The notes below the pieces were generated by a model. It worked only from the letters and a program-made list of their open reading frames with translations. It had not been told where the DNA came from and did no database searches. 64,000 bases of DNA from Suilimivivens sp009774465 (GTDB lineage Bacteria > Bacillota > Clostridia > Lachnospirales > Lachnospiraceae): NCBI GenBank assembly GCA_947382645.1, contig CANDAE010000006.1, positions 74,863 to 138,862 of the forward strand, given 5' to 3'. Position 1 is the stretch's first letter; every line of letters starts with the position of its first letter. This document shows positions 25,398 to 33,716 of the stretch, piece after piece. The translations under genes and the position numbers were made by a program.

Positions 25398-26849
25398 TTA
25401 CCTGTACCTTTCCATATCAATTTCTCCAAAGTAATAGAAACCGCGGCATTCCTTTAAATGCACTGGCACGATCTGTCCAATCAGCGACTTATCTCCTGCA
25501 AAATGAACAATGGTATTATTGGAAAGTCTTCCGGTAAGCAAACGTTCATCATGCTCGTTGACTTCCTCCACAAGTGCTTCCAGTGTTTGTCCCAAAAGCT
25601 TTCCAACCTGCTCTCTGGCAGTATCCTGCACCACCTTTAAAACCCGGTCAAAGCCTTCCTTAACTACAGCTTCCGGCACCTGGTTTTCCATTGCCGCCGC
25701 AGGGGTTCCGGTACGTTTTGAATAAATAAAAGTAAAGGCATTGTCATATTTTACTTTTTTTATCACATCAATGGTTTCATCTACGTCACGGGGCTCCTCG
25801 CCCGGAAACCCCACAATAATATCTGTGGTAATGGAAATATCAGGTATTTCTCTCCTTATTTTTTCTGCCAGTGCCAGATACTGCTCTTTTGTGTACCGCC
25901 TGTTCATTGCCTGTAAAATTCTTGTGGAGCCGGACTGCAGCGGCAGGTGCAGATGTCTGCATATTTTTTTTGATTCTTTCATCACCTGAATCAGCTCATC
26001 CGAAAGATCTTTGGGATGAGATGTCATAAAGCGGATGCGCTTTAATCCGTCAATTTTTTCAACTTCCTTAAGAAGCTGCGCAAAGGTTATTGGTTCTTCC
26101 AAGTTTTTTCCATAGGAATTAACATTTTGGCCTAAAAGCATAACTTCTACCACACCATCTAAAACAAGCGCCTCTATTTCCCGGATAATATCTTTTGGGC
26201 TGCGGCTTCGCTCTCTTCCTCTTACATAAGGAACAATACAATAGCTGCAGAAATTGTTACAGCCAAACATAATATTGATCCCTGATTTAAAAGGATATTT
26301 TCGTTCAATTGGCAGATCTTCCACAATTTTGTCCGTATCCTCCCAGATATCTATAACCATGCTGTCAGATTCAAACATTTGAACCAAAAGTTCTGCAAAC
26401 TTAAAAATATTGTGCGTGCCGAAAATCAAATCTACAAACCCATAGCTTTTTTTAATTTTTTCTATTACGGAAGGTTCCTGCATCATGCAGCCGCAGAGAG
26501 CAATTTTCTTGTGCGGCATTTTTTTCTTTAAACTGTTCAAATGCCCTAACCGGCCATAAACACGCTGATTTGCATTGTCACGCACCGTACAGGTATTGTA
26601 GATAACAAAGTCTGCATTTTCATCTTCAATCAGCTCATAGCCGGCCTTTTCTAAAATACCTGCCAATTTTTCAGAGTCCCGGGCATTCATCTGGCAGCCA
26701 AAAGTGGTTACACAGCAGGTGGGTGTATGCCCCAGCTCTTCCTTTAACTGCTGCACATATATGGCTGCTTTTTCAATATGGGAAAGCTGTCTTTGGGTTT
26801 CTGTCATATCTTTTATTTCATTTGTACTTATCTGATCGTTTTGCTTCAT
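25398..26849 (-). CDS. miaB: tRNA-2-methylthio-N6-dimethylallyladenosine synthase
   Basis: The 483-residue radical-SAM methylthiotransferase has the N-terminal cluster motifs FGCQMNARDSE, YNTCTVRDNANQ and CGCMMQE, the radical-SAM motif GCNNFCSYCIVPYVRGRE, and a C-terminal TRAM domain ending near GFYYFGEI. An extra N-terminal 40 residues with a coiled stretch precede the first Cys. It acts on the i6A37 made by MiaA. It follows the wHTH protein gene by 9 bases. Confidence 0.97.
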   Translation of the reverse strand: MKQNDQISTNEIKDMTETQRQLSHIEKAAIYVQQLKEELGHTPTCCVTTFGCQMNARDSEKLAGILEKAGYELIEDENADFVIYNTCTVRDNANQRVYGRLGHLNSLKKKMPHKKIALCGCMMQEPSVIEKIKKSYGFVDLIFGTHNIFKFAELLVQMFESDSMVIDIWEDTDKIVEDLPIERKYPFKSGINIMFGCNNFCSYCIVPYVRGRERSRSPKDIIREIEALVLDGVVEVMLLGQNVNSYGKNLEEPITFAQLLKEVEKIDGLKRIRFMTSHPKDLSDELIQVMKESKKICRHLHLPLQSGSTRILQAMNRRYTKEQYLALAEKIRREIPDISITTDIIVGFPGEEPRDVDETIDVIKKVKYDNAFTFIYSKRTGTPAAAMENQVPEAVVKEGFDRVLKVVQDTAREQVGKLLGQTLEALVEEVNEHDERLLTGRLSNNTIVHFAGDKSLIGQIVPVHLKECRGFYYFGEIDMERYR

Positions 26850-26858
26850 ATTGGTTAT

Positions 26859-27614
26859 TTATTCCTTTTCATTATATTCCTGCACACAGTAGGTGTAGGC
26901 TCTTCCCTGTTTTCCGGTTCTTTTAATCATATGAAGATAATTAAGAATATGAATTACCGTCTGCGCCTGTTCTTTCCGTATTTTTACCGTTTTTGCAAAC
27001 TCCTGTACCGTAAAGGGTTCCTTAAGCTCATAAGGGATTAACTGCATATAATCTTCCACCCGTTCCAATCTTATTTCTTCAACAAAAGCAACCGGAATTC
27101 TGTCATACCGTACAGAACCCCTTTTTTTGTCTCTGCTCCAGCCATTTAGCAGACGATATTCCTCCATATCAAGCAAAGGAAAGCATAAACGAAGATTCTT
27201 ATCCGGCAAAAAATTTTTAATTTTATATAACTCAAAAAAGGCTTTGTATACATTTCCCTTTACAGGACTTTTCCGAAGCCCAGAGCATTCCCCTGATTCT
27301 TCATCAATCCACCCCAGCCATTTGATATGAGGAATTGGGTGGACAATTGTAACAGGATATTTGGGAAGAAAAGCTTTCAGTTTGTCTCTCATTTTATCAA
27401 AACCGGCAGTTTGAATTTCAATGATTTCCGTTCCCGTAAAAATATCCGCAATGTACCCTTCAATCATGACCTCCTGCATATCTTTTGCCGGCGCATAATA
27501 ATCCTTTAAAATGCCATGAACGGTTTTTTCCTTAAGAGTTCCGATTCCGCTTCTTTTTTTCTGCGTAAATATATACTTTTCTTTTACCTCTTCAAAACGT
27601 CTTTCGTCAATCAT
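26859..27614 (-). CDS. uncharacterised protein, possible PD-(D/E)XK-like domain plus winged helix
   Basis: I do not recognise a named family for this 251-residue protein. Residues 50-70 read MIEGYIADIFTGTEIIEIQT, where Asp57 followed by Glu66-x-Gln68 after a hydrophobic strand resembles a PD-(D/E)XK nuclease core with Gln in place of Lys. KWLGWIDEESGE (98-109) follows. The C-terminal 50 residues (EPFTVQEFAKTVKIRKEQAQ onward) look like a winged helix. The ATG at 27614 is used because the longer frame starts inside the gtrA-like gene. It lies directly before miaB-mutS-mutL. The nuclease reading is inference only. Confidence 0.65.
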   Translation of the reverse strand: MIDERRFEEVKEKYIFTQKKRSGIGTLKEKTVHGILKDYYAPAKDMQEVMIEGYIADIFTGTEIIEIQTAGFDKMRDKLKAFLPKYPVTIVHPIPHIKWLGWIDEESGECSGLRKSPVKGNVYKAFFELYKIKNFLPDKNLRLCFPLLDMEEYRLLNGWSRDKKRGSVRYDRIPVAFVEEIRLERVEDYMQLIPYELKEPFTVQEFAKTVKIRKEQAQTVIHILNYLHMIKRTGKQGRAYTYCVQEYNEKE

Positions 27615-27624
27615 ACCACACTGA

Positions 27625-28050
27625 TTATTTCCGTTCCAAAAACAGTTTTCTGGAAATGAAATTGTACACCATAACAATACCGGTCGCAATAATTGCTGCA
27701 ATGGATACCATAAGTTTATCAGAAATCATATCCTTAAGCGCCAAAGAATGTGCATAGATTCCGTCAATGCAGACAAACATGACAATTTCATTAATGACAA
27801 GTCCGATGGCTGACAAAATCAAAAATACTGTAAATTCCTTCTTTTGGTCCATCTTCTTTTTCTGGGTAAATACAAATTTGATGCTTAAAATATAATTGAC
27901 TATGGCAGAAACAACAAATCCAATAAATTTTGAAATTGAGTAATGAACGCCAACTATATTTGCAAGTCCTGTAGTAAGCCCAAAATCTATTAAGAAGCAA
28001 AAAAAGCCCACCACTCCAAATTTTAAAATCTGGTTTATTAAATTCTTCAT
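27625..28050 (-). CDS. GtrA-family membrane protein
   Basis: The 141-residue protein has four membrane helices: KFGVVGFFCFLIDFGL, the IVNYILSIKFVF region, FLILSAIGLVINEIVMF and IIATGIVMVYNFISRKLF. This is the GtrA/DPMS-associated fold, implicated in flipping polyprenyl-linked sugars or assisting glycosyltransferases. No glycosyltransferase is adjacent here. ATG at 28050 gives the usual N-terminus; the longer TTG-started frame begins inside the upstream terminator. It may be the first gene of the group leading into miaB-mutS-mutL. Confidence 0.85.
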   Translation of the reverse strand: MKNLINQILKFGVVGFFCFLIDFGLTTGLANIVGVHYSISKFIGFVVSAIVNYILSIKFVFTQKKKMDQKKEFTVFLILSAIGLVINEIVMFVCIDGIYAHSLALKDMISDKLMVSIAAIIATGIVMVYNFISRKLFLERK

Positions 28051-28102
28051 TTGATTACCATGCCTTCCTGCACAGATTCTTTCTAATCTCTTCCTAATTT
28101 CC

Positions 28103-28145
28103 AAAAAAAGAATGCCATGCGTAGATTATTATAACATGACATTCT
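28103..28145 (-). terminator. intrinsic terminator after the sigma/anti-sigma pair, containing a -10 element in its loop
   Basis: The 11-bp stem AGAATGTCATG/CATGGCATTCT has one G-T wobble (arms 28135-28145 and 28109-28119), a 15-base loop, and a run of seven Ts on the minus strand. The loop carries a perfect TATAAT. Confidence 0.7.
28128..28136 (-). promoter_or_regulatory. extended -10 promoter element before gtrA
   Basis: TGTTATAAT (TGn plus TATAAT) lies in the loop of the terminator on the minus strand. The -35 region is poor, which an extended -10 can tolerate. Transcription from here would start in the right half of the hairpin and read into the gtrA-miaB-mutSL group. Confidence 0.5.
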
Positions 28146-28197
28146 GATTTTGAGACATTAAATTTTTATTCAGTTTTTAAAATTCTTTTATTTTCTG

Positions 28198-29709
28198 TTA
28201 TTTTGCACCTCTTAAGCCTGATTTATAGTAAAAACAGATTTTATCCGGAATTGCAAAAATTTCTTCCTGTCCATTTTCATTTTTCTCTACCCGGTATTCG
28301 GTTCGGTCAGCAAATACGATTCTTCCATCTGGAAGCGCCAATACCAGGACGCCCTCATAATCACAGGATGCTTCCCACGCAGGCAGAATATTCACTGCGC
28401 TTTTTTCTCCCAAATTATAAGTGAAAATGCCATCGTATCCCCACAGCACGAAATCTGTATCAGCTCCCGGTGCAATTAAATCAAGCATAATCGTACCTTC
28501 GGGTACAATACCGCTGTAAATCTTTTTCAAACATTGATTATCTACATCCACAGAGGCAATTCCCAGCATATTGTCTTTATCCACGATTAATGTATAAACT
28601 TCTCCGTCTTTGCCAACGCCCAGACAGCCTGCCATATGGGTTGTGTATTCCTCCGACCTGATCTGTGATATCAGATTTCCTTCTTTATCCAGCACCATGA
28701 GCAGACTGTCCTCTTTCATACCGGAAGCTCTCAGGTAAATATATCCCTTTTCATCCACTGCCATTCGATAGATCAGGCCGTTATACTCTCTGTAAGCGGA
28801 TAAATCAATTTTATTAATATACTTGCCCTCTGCATCTACAATTAATACTGATAAATCCCATGTTCCATCATTCTTCATTTCTGAAAGCCCCATATACACA
28901 TTTAAGGACTTGTCCTGACAAAGGGCTGTTACCTTCGTTTTTCTTTCAAAATCATCATAAAATAACGTGGATTCACTGCTTCCAATTTCCATTTTGTGAA
29001 CTGCGTTCCATCCTGTCAGGAAAATGCAGTTCTGACCGGCCGCTATCATCTGGATTTCCAAATCTCCTGTATAATAAAATGTGGATTCTGTTACCTCTAT
29101 AGGCTCATCATTATTGAAAGCTGCTTCTGGAAATTGTGCTTCTCCTGTATCAATCATTTCATTTATTTTCTGCAGACTGTAATCCCTTTTATAACGAAAA
29201 TCAATAATCTGCAAAAGCTCTTCATCACTCATTTCTTTTTTCGGGAAAAAGAAGGTACTGGTATCTTTATAAAAAGCAACTCCTCTGCCCTTATAATCTG
29301 CTGTCTTTGAAAGCATGGTCAATTCTCCTTCCGGAAAATGCCCCTGATTTAAATAAGATGCTTCCAGTTCCTTCATTCGCACTTTTTCCCCTTCTGAAAA
29401 AGGACGGTTATAATTATCAGATGGTACTTTGGACGTGTAAATCTGTGCAAAATATTCTTCCAGTTCTTTATGATTCATTGATTCCATCCGCTCTTTCAAA
29501 ATTCCCACTGCCGCTGTTGCTGTAACAGAAAACAGCATAGTAAGTACCGCAGCCAGAAGTATTGCTTTCCTTAAGTTCATTTTAGTGGTATGTTTTTTTT
29601 GCGGCATCTGCTTAAGCAGACGGTTTATTTTGTTTTCCATTTCCTCTGGCAGAACCATTTTTTCCTCTGATGCCATAGCAAATAATTTATTTTCAAATTG
29701 ATCTCTCAT
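28198..29709 (-). CDS. membrane-bound putative anti-sigma factor with beta-propeller-like outer domain
   Basis: The 503-residue protein has about 45 cytoplasmic residues, a single membrane helix (about 48-68, ILLAAVLTMLFSVTATAAVG), and a long outer part. From about residue 215 that part has repeated strand units such as YIYLRASGMKEDSLLMVLDKEG and EVYTLIVDKDNMLG, resembling a propeller made of bacterial WD/NHL-like blades. It starts 16 bases after the ECF sigma gene with AAGGAG 5 bases upstream. By context it should restrain that sigma factor and sense something outside the cell. No zinc anti-sigma motif is visible in the short N-terminus, so the inhibitory contact is inferred. Confidence 0.7.
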   Translation of the reverse strand: MRDQFENKLFAMASEEKMVLPEEMENKINRLLKQMPQKKHTTKMNLRKAILLAAVLTMLFSVTATAAVGILKERMESMNHKELEEYFAQIYTSKVPSDNYNRPFSEGEKVRMKELEASYLNQGHFPEGELTMLSKTADYKGRGVAFYKDTSTFFFPKKEMSDEELLQIIDFRYKRDYSLQKINEMIDTGEAQFPEAAFNNDEPIEVTESTFYYTGDLEIQMIAAGQNCIFLTGWNAVHKMEIGSSESTLFYDDFERKTKVTALCQDKSLNVYMGLSEMKNDGTWDLSVLIVDAEGKYINKIDLSAYREYNGLIYRMAVDEKGYIYLRASGMKEDSLLMVLDKEGNLISQIRSEEYTTHMAGCLGVGKDGEVYTLIVDKDNMLGIASVDVDNQCLKKIYSGIVPEGTIMLDLIAPGADTDFVLWGYDGIFTYNLGEKSAVNILPAWEASCDYEGVLVLALPDGRIVFADRTEYRVEKNENGQEEIFAIPDKICFYYKSGLRGAK

Positions 29710-29725
29710 ATGAACTCCTTTCTGC

Positions 29726-30190
29726 TTAAAGCATTTCCTTTAAAAGCTTTTTTCCTCTGGATAAGCGGCTCTTTACAGTTCCCTCCGCAATATGAAGCAC
29801 TTTGCTTATTTCTTTTAATGACATCTGCTCGTAAAAGTATAAAAGAATCACTTCGCGATACCCTTCTTTCAGTTTCATCACCACATCCCAAAGTTCATGA
29901 TGCTCATCATAAAAGGCTGGTTCTAACCCTTTTGACTGATCGGCAGGAATTTCCTTTTGTGCTCTTCGGTAAATTCTTCGTGCCTCATTTACAGTAATCT
30001 GCATAATCCATGCCTTAAAGCTTTCCGGTTTTTTCAGAGACTTTAAATTTTCATATGCTTTTAATACTGCTTCGCTTACTGCATCTTCCGCATCTGATTT
30101 AGAGTGCAGTATTCCATAGGAAAGCCTGTACATATTAATGCTATATTCCCTGACCAGCTTTGCAAAAGTTTCATTATCTATTTTAGACAC
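29726..30190 (-). CDS. ECF-type RNA polymerase sigma factor
   Basis: The 154-residue sigma-70 family protein has only regions 2 and 4. Region 2 includes YGILHSKSDAEDAVSEAVLKAYENL and FKAWIMQITVNEARR. Region 4 has REVILLYFYEQMSLKEISKVLHIAEGTVKSRLSRGKKLL, a clear helix-turn-helix for the -35 element. The start is GTG at 30190 with AGGAGG 11 bases upstream. An ECF-like promoter upstream suggests autoregulation. The next gene is its probable membrane-bound regulator. Confidence 0.93.
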   Translation of the reverse strand: MSKIDNETFAKLVREYSINMYRLSYGILHSKSDAEDAVSEAVLKAYENLKSLKKPESFKAWIMQITVNEARRIYRRAQKEIPADQSKGLEPAFYDEHHELWDVVMKLKEGYREVILLYFYEQMSLKEISKVLHIAEGTVKSRLSRGKKLLKEML

Positions 30191-30226
30191 CTGCTTATTT
30201 ACCTCCTTTTCTTCTGCTTTTACATA

Positions 30227-30255
30227 TTAGAGCATTTATCTGTATAAAAGGTTCC
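30227..30255 (-). promoter_or_regulatory. ECF-type promoter of the sigma factor gene
   Basis: On the minus strand GGAACC (30255-30250), followed by TTTT, and GCTCTAA (30233-30227) are separated by 16 bases. The AAC-centred -35 and TCTAA -10 resemble ECF promoters (GGAACC/CGTCTAA). The sequence lies 37 bases before the sigma start, so autoregulation is likely. Confidence 0.55.
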
Positions 30256-30281
30256 CGGATTATGGAACAAAACTATGATAT

Positions 30282-30311
30282 AAAAAATGTGCGGGAAAAT
30301 CCCGCACATTT
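30282..30311 (-). terminator. intrinsic terminator after the Cys-rich protein gene
   Basis: The 11-bp stem AAATGTGCGGG/CCCGCACATTT (30285-30295, 30301-30311) has a 5-base loop. On the minus strand it is followed by six Ts (30287-30282). It starts 20 bases past the stop. Confidence 0.9.
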
Positions 30312-30331
30312 CCAAATATCTTTTCCTTTTC

Positions 30332-30649
30332 TTAACGGTCACAACAGTTATTCTGATGTTCTTCACATCCACACCCTGCATTTTGATTGAACATAAAAGG
30401 CCTTTGTTCAAATCTTGGTTCAGGACGAAATTCAGGTCTGCAGTCACAACCGCCATTATCTGAGTTATCATTTCCGCATCCGTTATTTACATTATTACCG
30501 CATCCGCAGTCATTTCTTTCACGCCCACGTCCACAATCCCGGTCCCGGTCTCGATCACGGTCATCTCTTCTACAGTCACAGCCGCTGTCGGAACAACCTC
30601 CGTTATTTCCGCAACACAATAACAATAATACCCAAATCAGACAATTCAT
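30332..30649 (-). CDS. small Cys-rich protein with hydrophobic N-terminus
   Basis: The 105-residue protein is not recognised. It starts MNCLIWVLLLLCCGNNGGC, a short hydrophobic stretch that may be a signal or membrane segment. The rest is hydrophilic and contains 16 cysteines in all, mostly as CxC, CC and GC pairs. An alternating Asp-Arg run (DDRDRDRDRD) and a Phe-Arg-Pro-Glu-rich segment (RPEFRPEPRFEQRPF) follow. Such composition suggests a disulphide-linked surface or spore-coat-like protein or a metal binder. AGGAG is 10 bases upstream of ATG, and an intrinsic terminator follows, so expression is likely. Confidence 0.65.
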   Translation of the reverse strand: MNCLIWVLLLLCCGNNGGCSDSGCDCRRDDRDRDRDRDCGRGRERNDCGCGNNVNNGCGNDNSDNGGCDCRPEFRPEPRFEQRPFMFNQNAGCGCEEHQNNCCDR

Positions 30650-30714
30650 GCTTTTATCACTCCTTTTTCATATGCTTTATCATATGCAGAAGCAATAAAA
30701 AGGTACCTTTCCTG

Positions 30715-31263
30715 TCATGCTTTGTGAAGCAGTTCTTTTTTAATGTAAGCAAAGGTCGCCTTTTCCCCCTCCTTTGCCAGCATAGAAAGAAGCTTTTCCA
30801 AAACAGCTTTCGTCTCCGGATGAATAGGCGCTTTTTCTCTTCCACCCGAATAATATTCCAGCGGAGATGCATCCGTGTACTTTTTTCCATTATAAACCTT
30901 ACACGCCGCAATACGGTCCATCAGCATTTCAACAATATATTTGTCGGGCATGGGTGCCGGTGCCATCCCTCCTGGGATTTCTTTTATGCTGTAATCAATC
31001 CAGTATTCGTAATGATGTTTATTTCTCCCTTTGTGATGAAGCCATGCAGAAGAATATCCAATGGCTTCTCTTTCCGCATTGTTTGGGCTTCGATTTCCCT
31101 GATAATATTTTGCACCGACCAGAAATTCACTGGGACTGTATTTAGACATATCATGCAACAGTCCCTGCCTGTATAAGCCTACTTTAAAGCATCCTTTCAT
31201 TACAAGATATTTATGATGTGTAATGGTTTTAAAATGTTTCCAAGCATTCATAAAATCAGCCAT
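30715..31263 (-). CDS. DUF5662 family protein
   Basis: The 182-residue protein begins MADFMNAWKHFKTITHHKYLV and includes GLLHDMSKYSPSEF, WLHHKGRNKHHYEYW and MPDKYIVEMLMDRIAACKVY. The HD and His-rich helices suggest a metal-binding helical bundle reminiscent of HD-domain proteins. Family function is unknown. It overlaps the end of the GH13 homologue by 8 bases, so the two are cotranscribed. Confidence 0.8.
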   Translation of the reverse strand: MADFMNAWKHFKTITHHKYLVMKGCFKVGLYRQGLLHDMSKYSPSEFLVGAKYYQGNRSPNNAEREAIGYSSAWLHHKGRNKHHYEYWIDYSIKEIPGGMAPAPMPDKYIVEMLMDRIAACKVYNGKKYTDASPLEYYSGGREKAPIHPETKAVLEKLLSMLAKEGEKATFAYIKKELLHKA

Positions 31264-33193
31264 CTTTCCTTAGCTTTTTTTCTTTTCCGGCTTTTTTTGA
31301 GACTGAAGCTTCTCCGGGAATCTTCCTGGTCTGGTAGATTGCAGCGCTTCTTTCTTTTACGGAAATCACAGAATTTTCCTCCTCCGGGCAGGTATTTTTC
31401 TGCTGGTTTTCAAAAGAAAGCGAGGTATCTGCAATTTTTACCCATACTTTATCTTTAGGAAGTTTGGGCAATGCCAGTTTATGCATTTCCCAATGCATAT
31501 TATATGCAAGATAAAGGAAATCTTCCTGTTTGTCAGGAGCATATTTTCCACAAAGCAAAATCCCCATCATACGGCTTACATAGCTTAAATCCGGTATCCA
31601 TGCCTTTATTCCGTGATAAGAAATATCGGGATATCCGCATCCTTCCATATCTATTCCCAGTAATTCTTCTTTCATATGCAGAATCTGATTTTTCTTCCGC
31701 AGTCTGATCAGAAAACGTACATAATCAGTTATATCTTCCGAAAACCGGGTTTTCTTCCAGTGTACCCATCCACTTTCATTATCCTGACAATAGCAGTTAT
31801 TATTGCCATTTCTGGAATTTGCAAATTCATCTCCACTAAAAATAAAGGGAATTCCCTGTGCCAAAAGTACAAATGTCAGTGCATTTTTTATCTGCTTCTG
31901 TCTGAGTTCCAATACAGATTTCTTTCGGCTGTCGCCTTCTATACCACAATTCCAGGTGAAATTCACATCATTCCCATCATGATTATTTTCGCCATTTGCT
32001 TCATTGTGTTTTTTCTCATAGGAAACACAATCATACAGCGAAAATCCATCATAATCTGCCAGATAATTAACTACACCATATTCCTTGGGATTCCTGCGCT
32101 GATAATACAGCACCTGATTCATCAATCCCTCATCACCTTTTAAGTAACGCCGCATATCCTGCCGGTAATTATCATTATCTGACATAAAATTTTTATTTCC
32201 TGTGTTTCCAATTACTTCAAGGTCTTCCTGGGGCAGGTAAGTGCACCAGATCTTTGTGTCCTTAAGGGCAGATTCTTCCGCAAGAAGCCTGTAGGGAATA
32301 TGAAATCCGCTGATGCGCACTCCGTCAATGTGATATTCTTTTACCCAGAATTTAATCACCTCCAGCATGTAAAGCTGTTTAACTTCCGGCGGAAAATAAA
32401 ACTGCATAATGACTTCTATTCCGTTTTTATGTAATTCCCTGACCATAGACTTAAAAGAATGCTCCGGATACGAAGATGCACTGTAAGATACCTTAGGTGC
32501 AAAATAATATCCTTTTTGAAATCCCCAGCAGTTAAGTCGTGGAGGCTTCTCTGCCATCTGCTCCTTCGGCATTAGATTTGAAAATGCCTGTGTCTGTAAG
32601 GATACAGAGGGCGGTATTACTTTTTCCGGAAACATACATTCTTCATATTCATAGCAGGGCATCAGCTCAATAGCAGTTATTCCCAGTTCTGTCAAATAAG
32701 GAATCTTTTCAATAATCCCTTCAAAAGTACCACGCTTTTTTACACCGGAGCTTTTATGCATGGTAAATGCACGCACATTAAGACCGTAAAGAATACTGTC
32801 CTCCAAGGGTATATTTAAAGGTATATCCCCCCGCCAGTCAAATCTGCTGTCTGGAAACTTTCCGCAGGTTTTCCGTATGCCTTCTGCACCATCTCCCCAC
32901 TTTTCCAGCCCCTTTATTCCTTTTGCATAAATATCAGTAATAATCCGGTCGCCTTCATAATAATTATAAGTATAATCTGCAACAGGATTTCCCTTTAATG
33001 TAATTCCGTAAAGAGCACCTGTTTTTCCCTCATCAGAAAAGGGAAATCTCTCTTCCCTGCCCTTACTGTCATATAAGATCACACCGCATTTATCTGCAGC
33101 GGATGATTCAAATGCAAAAGCAGCTTCCGTTTTTGTGAAAATTACACCAGGTTTATCCGGTTTAAAATAAGTTATATCCCAATTTGATCCCAT
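31256..33193 (-). CDS. GH13 glycogen-debranching-like protein lacking catalytic residues (pseudoenzyme)
   Basis: The 645-residue protein aligns by eye with GlgX/isoamylase-type debranching enzymes: a CBM48-like N-terminal domain (about 1-115), YGLNVRAFTMHKSSGV, NCWGFQKGYYFAPKVSYS, and near the end of the barrel SYEKKHNEANGENNHDGND and GIPFIFSGDEFANSRNGNNN. The catalytic positions are changed. The nucleophile motif DGxRxD is DGVRISG with Ser295 (codon AGC). The acid/base Glu region reads KIWCTYLP (314-321). Region I lacks its Asp and Asn-His (VIMQFYFPP, 261-269). Only Asp382 of region IV remains. Hydrolysis is therefore unlikely; glycan binding or a scaffold role is inferred. Confidence 0.85.
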   Translation of the reverse strand: MGSNWDITYFKPDKPGVIFTKTEAAFAFESSAADKCGVILYDSKGREERFPFSDEGKTGALYGITLKGNPVADYTYNYYEGDRIITDIYAKGIKGLEKWGDGAEGIRKTCGKFPDSRFDWRGDIPLNIPLEDSILYGLNVRAFTMHKSSGVKKRGTFEGIIEKIPYLTELGITAIELMPCYEYEECMFPEKVIPPSVSLQTQAFSNLMPKEQMAEKPPRLNCWGFQKGYYFAPKVSYSASSYPEHSFKSMVRELHKNGIEVIMQFYFPPEVKQLYMLEVIKFWVKEYHIDGVRISGFHIPYRLLAEESALKDTKIWCTYLPQEDLEVIGNTGNKNFMSDNDNYRQDMRRYLKGDEGLMNQVLYYQRRNPKEYGVVNYLADYDGFSLYDCVSYEKKHNEANGENNHDGNDVNFTWNCGIEGDSRKKSVLELRQKQIKNALTFVLLAQGIPFIFSGDEFANSRNGNNNCYCQDNESGWVHWKKTRFSEDITDYVRFLIRLRKKNQILHMKEELLGIDMEGCGYPDISYHGIKAWIPDLSYVSRMMGILLCGKYAPDKQEDFLYLAYNMHWEMHKLALPKLPKDKVWVKIADTSLSFENQQKNTCPEEENSVISVKERSAAIYQTRKIPGEASVSKKAGKEKKLRKDG

Positions 33194-33359
33194 GCGCCCT
33201 CCTGTCGGCTCAATTTAAAAGAAAATGCGCTATTAATATCATATCATAAAAATATTCTGCTGTGTAAAAAATATTGAAGCTATTGTTGCGCAAAAACCAA
33301 ATAACCAGTAAAATAAAATTAACAATTAAAACAGGCCGCAAACAGGCAAAGGAGAACTT

Positions 33360-33716
33360 ATGAGCAGGAAGGACGCAGATCAATTAAACAAACAGGAAAA
33401 TATGCAGCCGGAAGAATCTATGGAAGAAATGACCGTTACTCTGGATTTAGATGACGGGACAAGCGTAAACTGTGCCATTGTTACCATACTTACCGTACGT
33501 AATCAGGATTATATCGTGCTGCTCCCCCTTGAAGAGGATGGAGAAAATCAGGATGGTTACGTATGGTTTTACCGCTATCATGAAAATGAAAATGATCCAA
33601 ATGAAGAACCGGTGCTGGAATATATCGAAGATGATGAAGAATTCGAGATTGTAGCTGATGCATTTGACGAATATCTGGACAATGCAGAATTCGACGAACT
33701 TATGGATGAGGAATAA
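33360..33716 (+). CDS. DUF1292 domain-containing protein
   Basis: The 118-residue, very acidic protein belongs to the YrzB-like DUF1292 family, seen in TVTLDLDDGTSVNCAIV, YIVLLPLE and VWFYRYHEN, followed by an Asp/Glu-rich tail. Family function is unknown. AAGGAG lies 6 bases before ATG. It is the only plus-strand gene between 1304 and 41011. Its last 17 bases overlap the 3' end of the convergent helicase gene. Confidence 0.85.
   Translation: MSRKDADQLNKQENMQPEESMEEMTVTLDLDDGTSVNCAIVTILTVRNQDYIVLLPLEEDGENQDGYVWFYRYHENENDPNEEPVLEYIEDDEEFEIVADAFDEYLDNAEFDELMDEE

Noticed and set aside
30520..30580. Short repeated units that could suggest a CRISPR-like or tandem repeat
   Set aside because: They are simple codon repeats (Asp-Arg) within a gene, with no spacers.
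30387..30698. Plus-strand frame with Arg-Ser-rich repeats
   Set aside because: It is the antisense shadow of the Asp-Arg run in the Cys-rich protein, which has the RBS and terminator.
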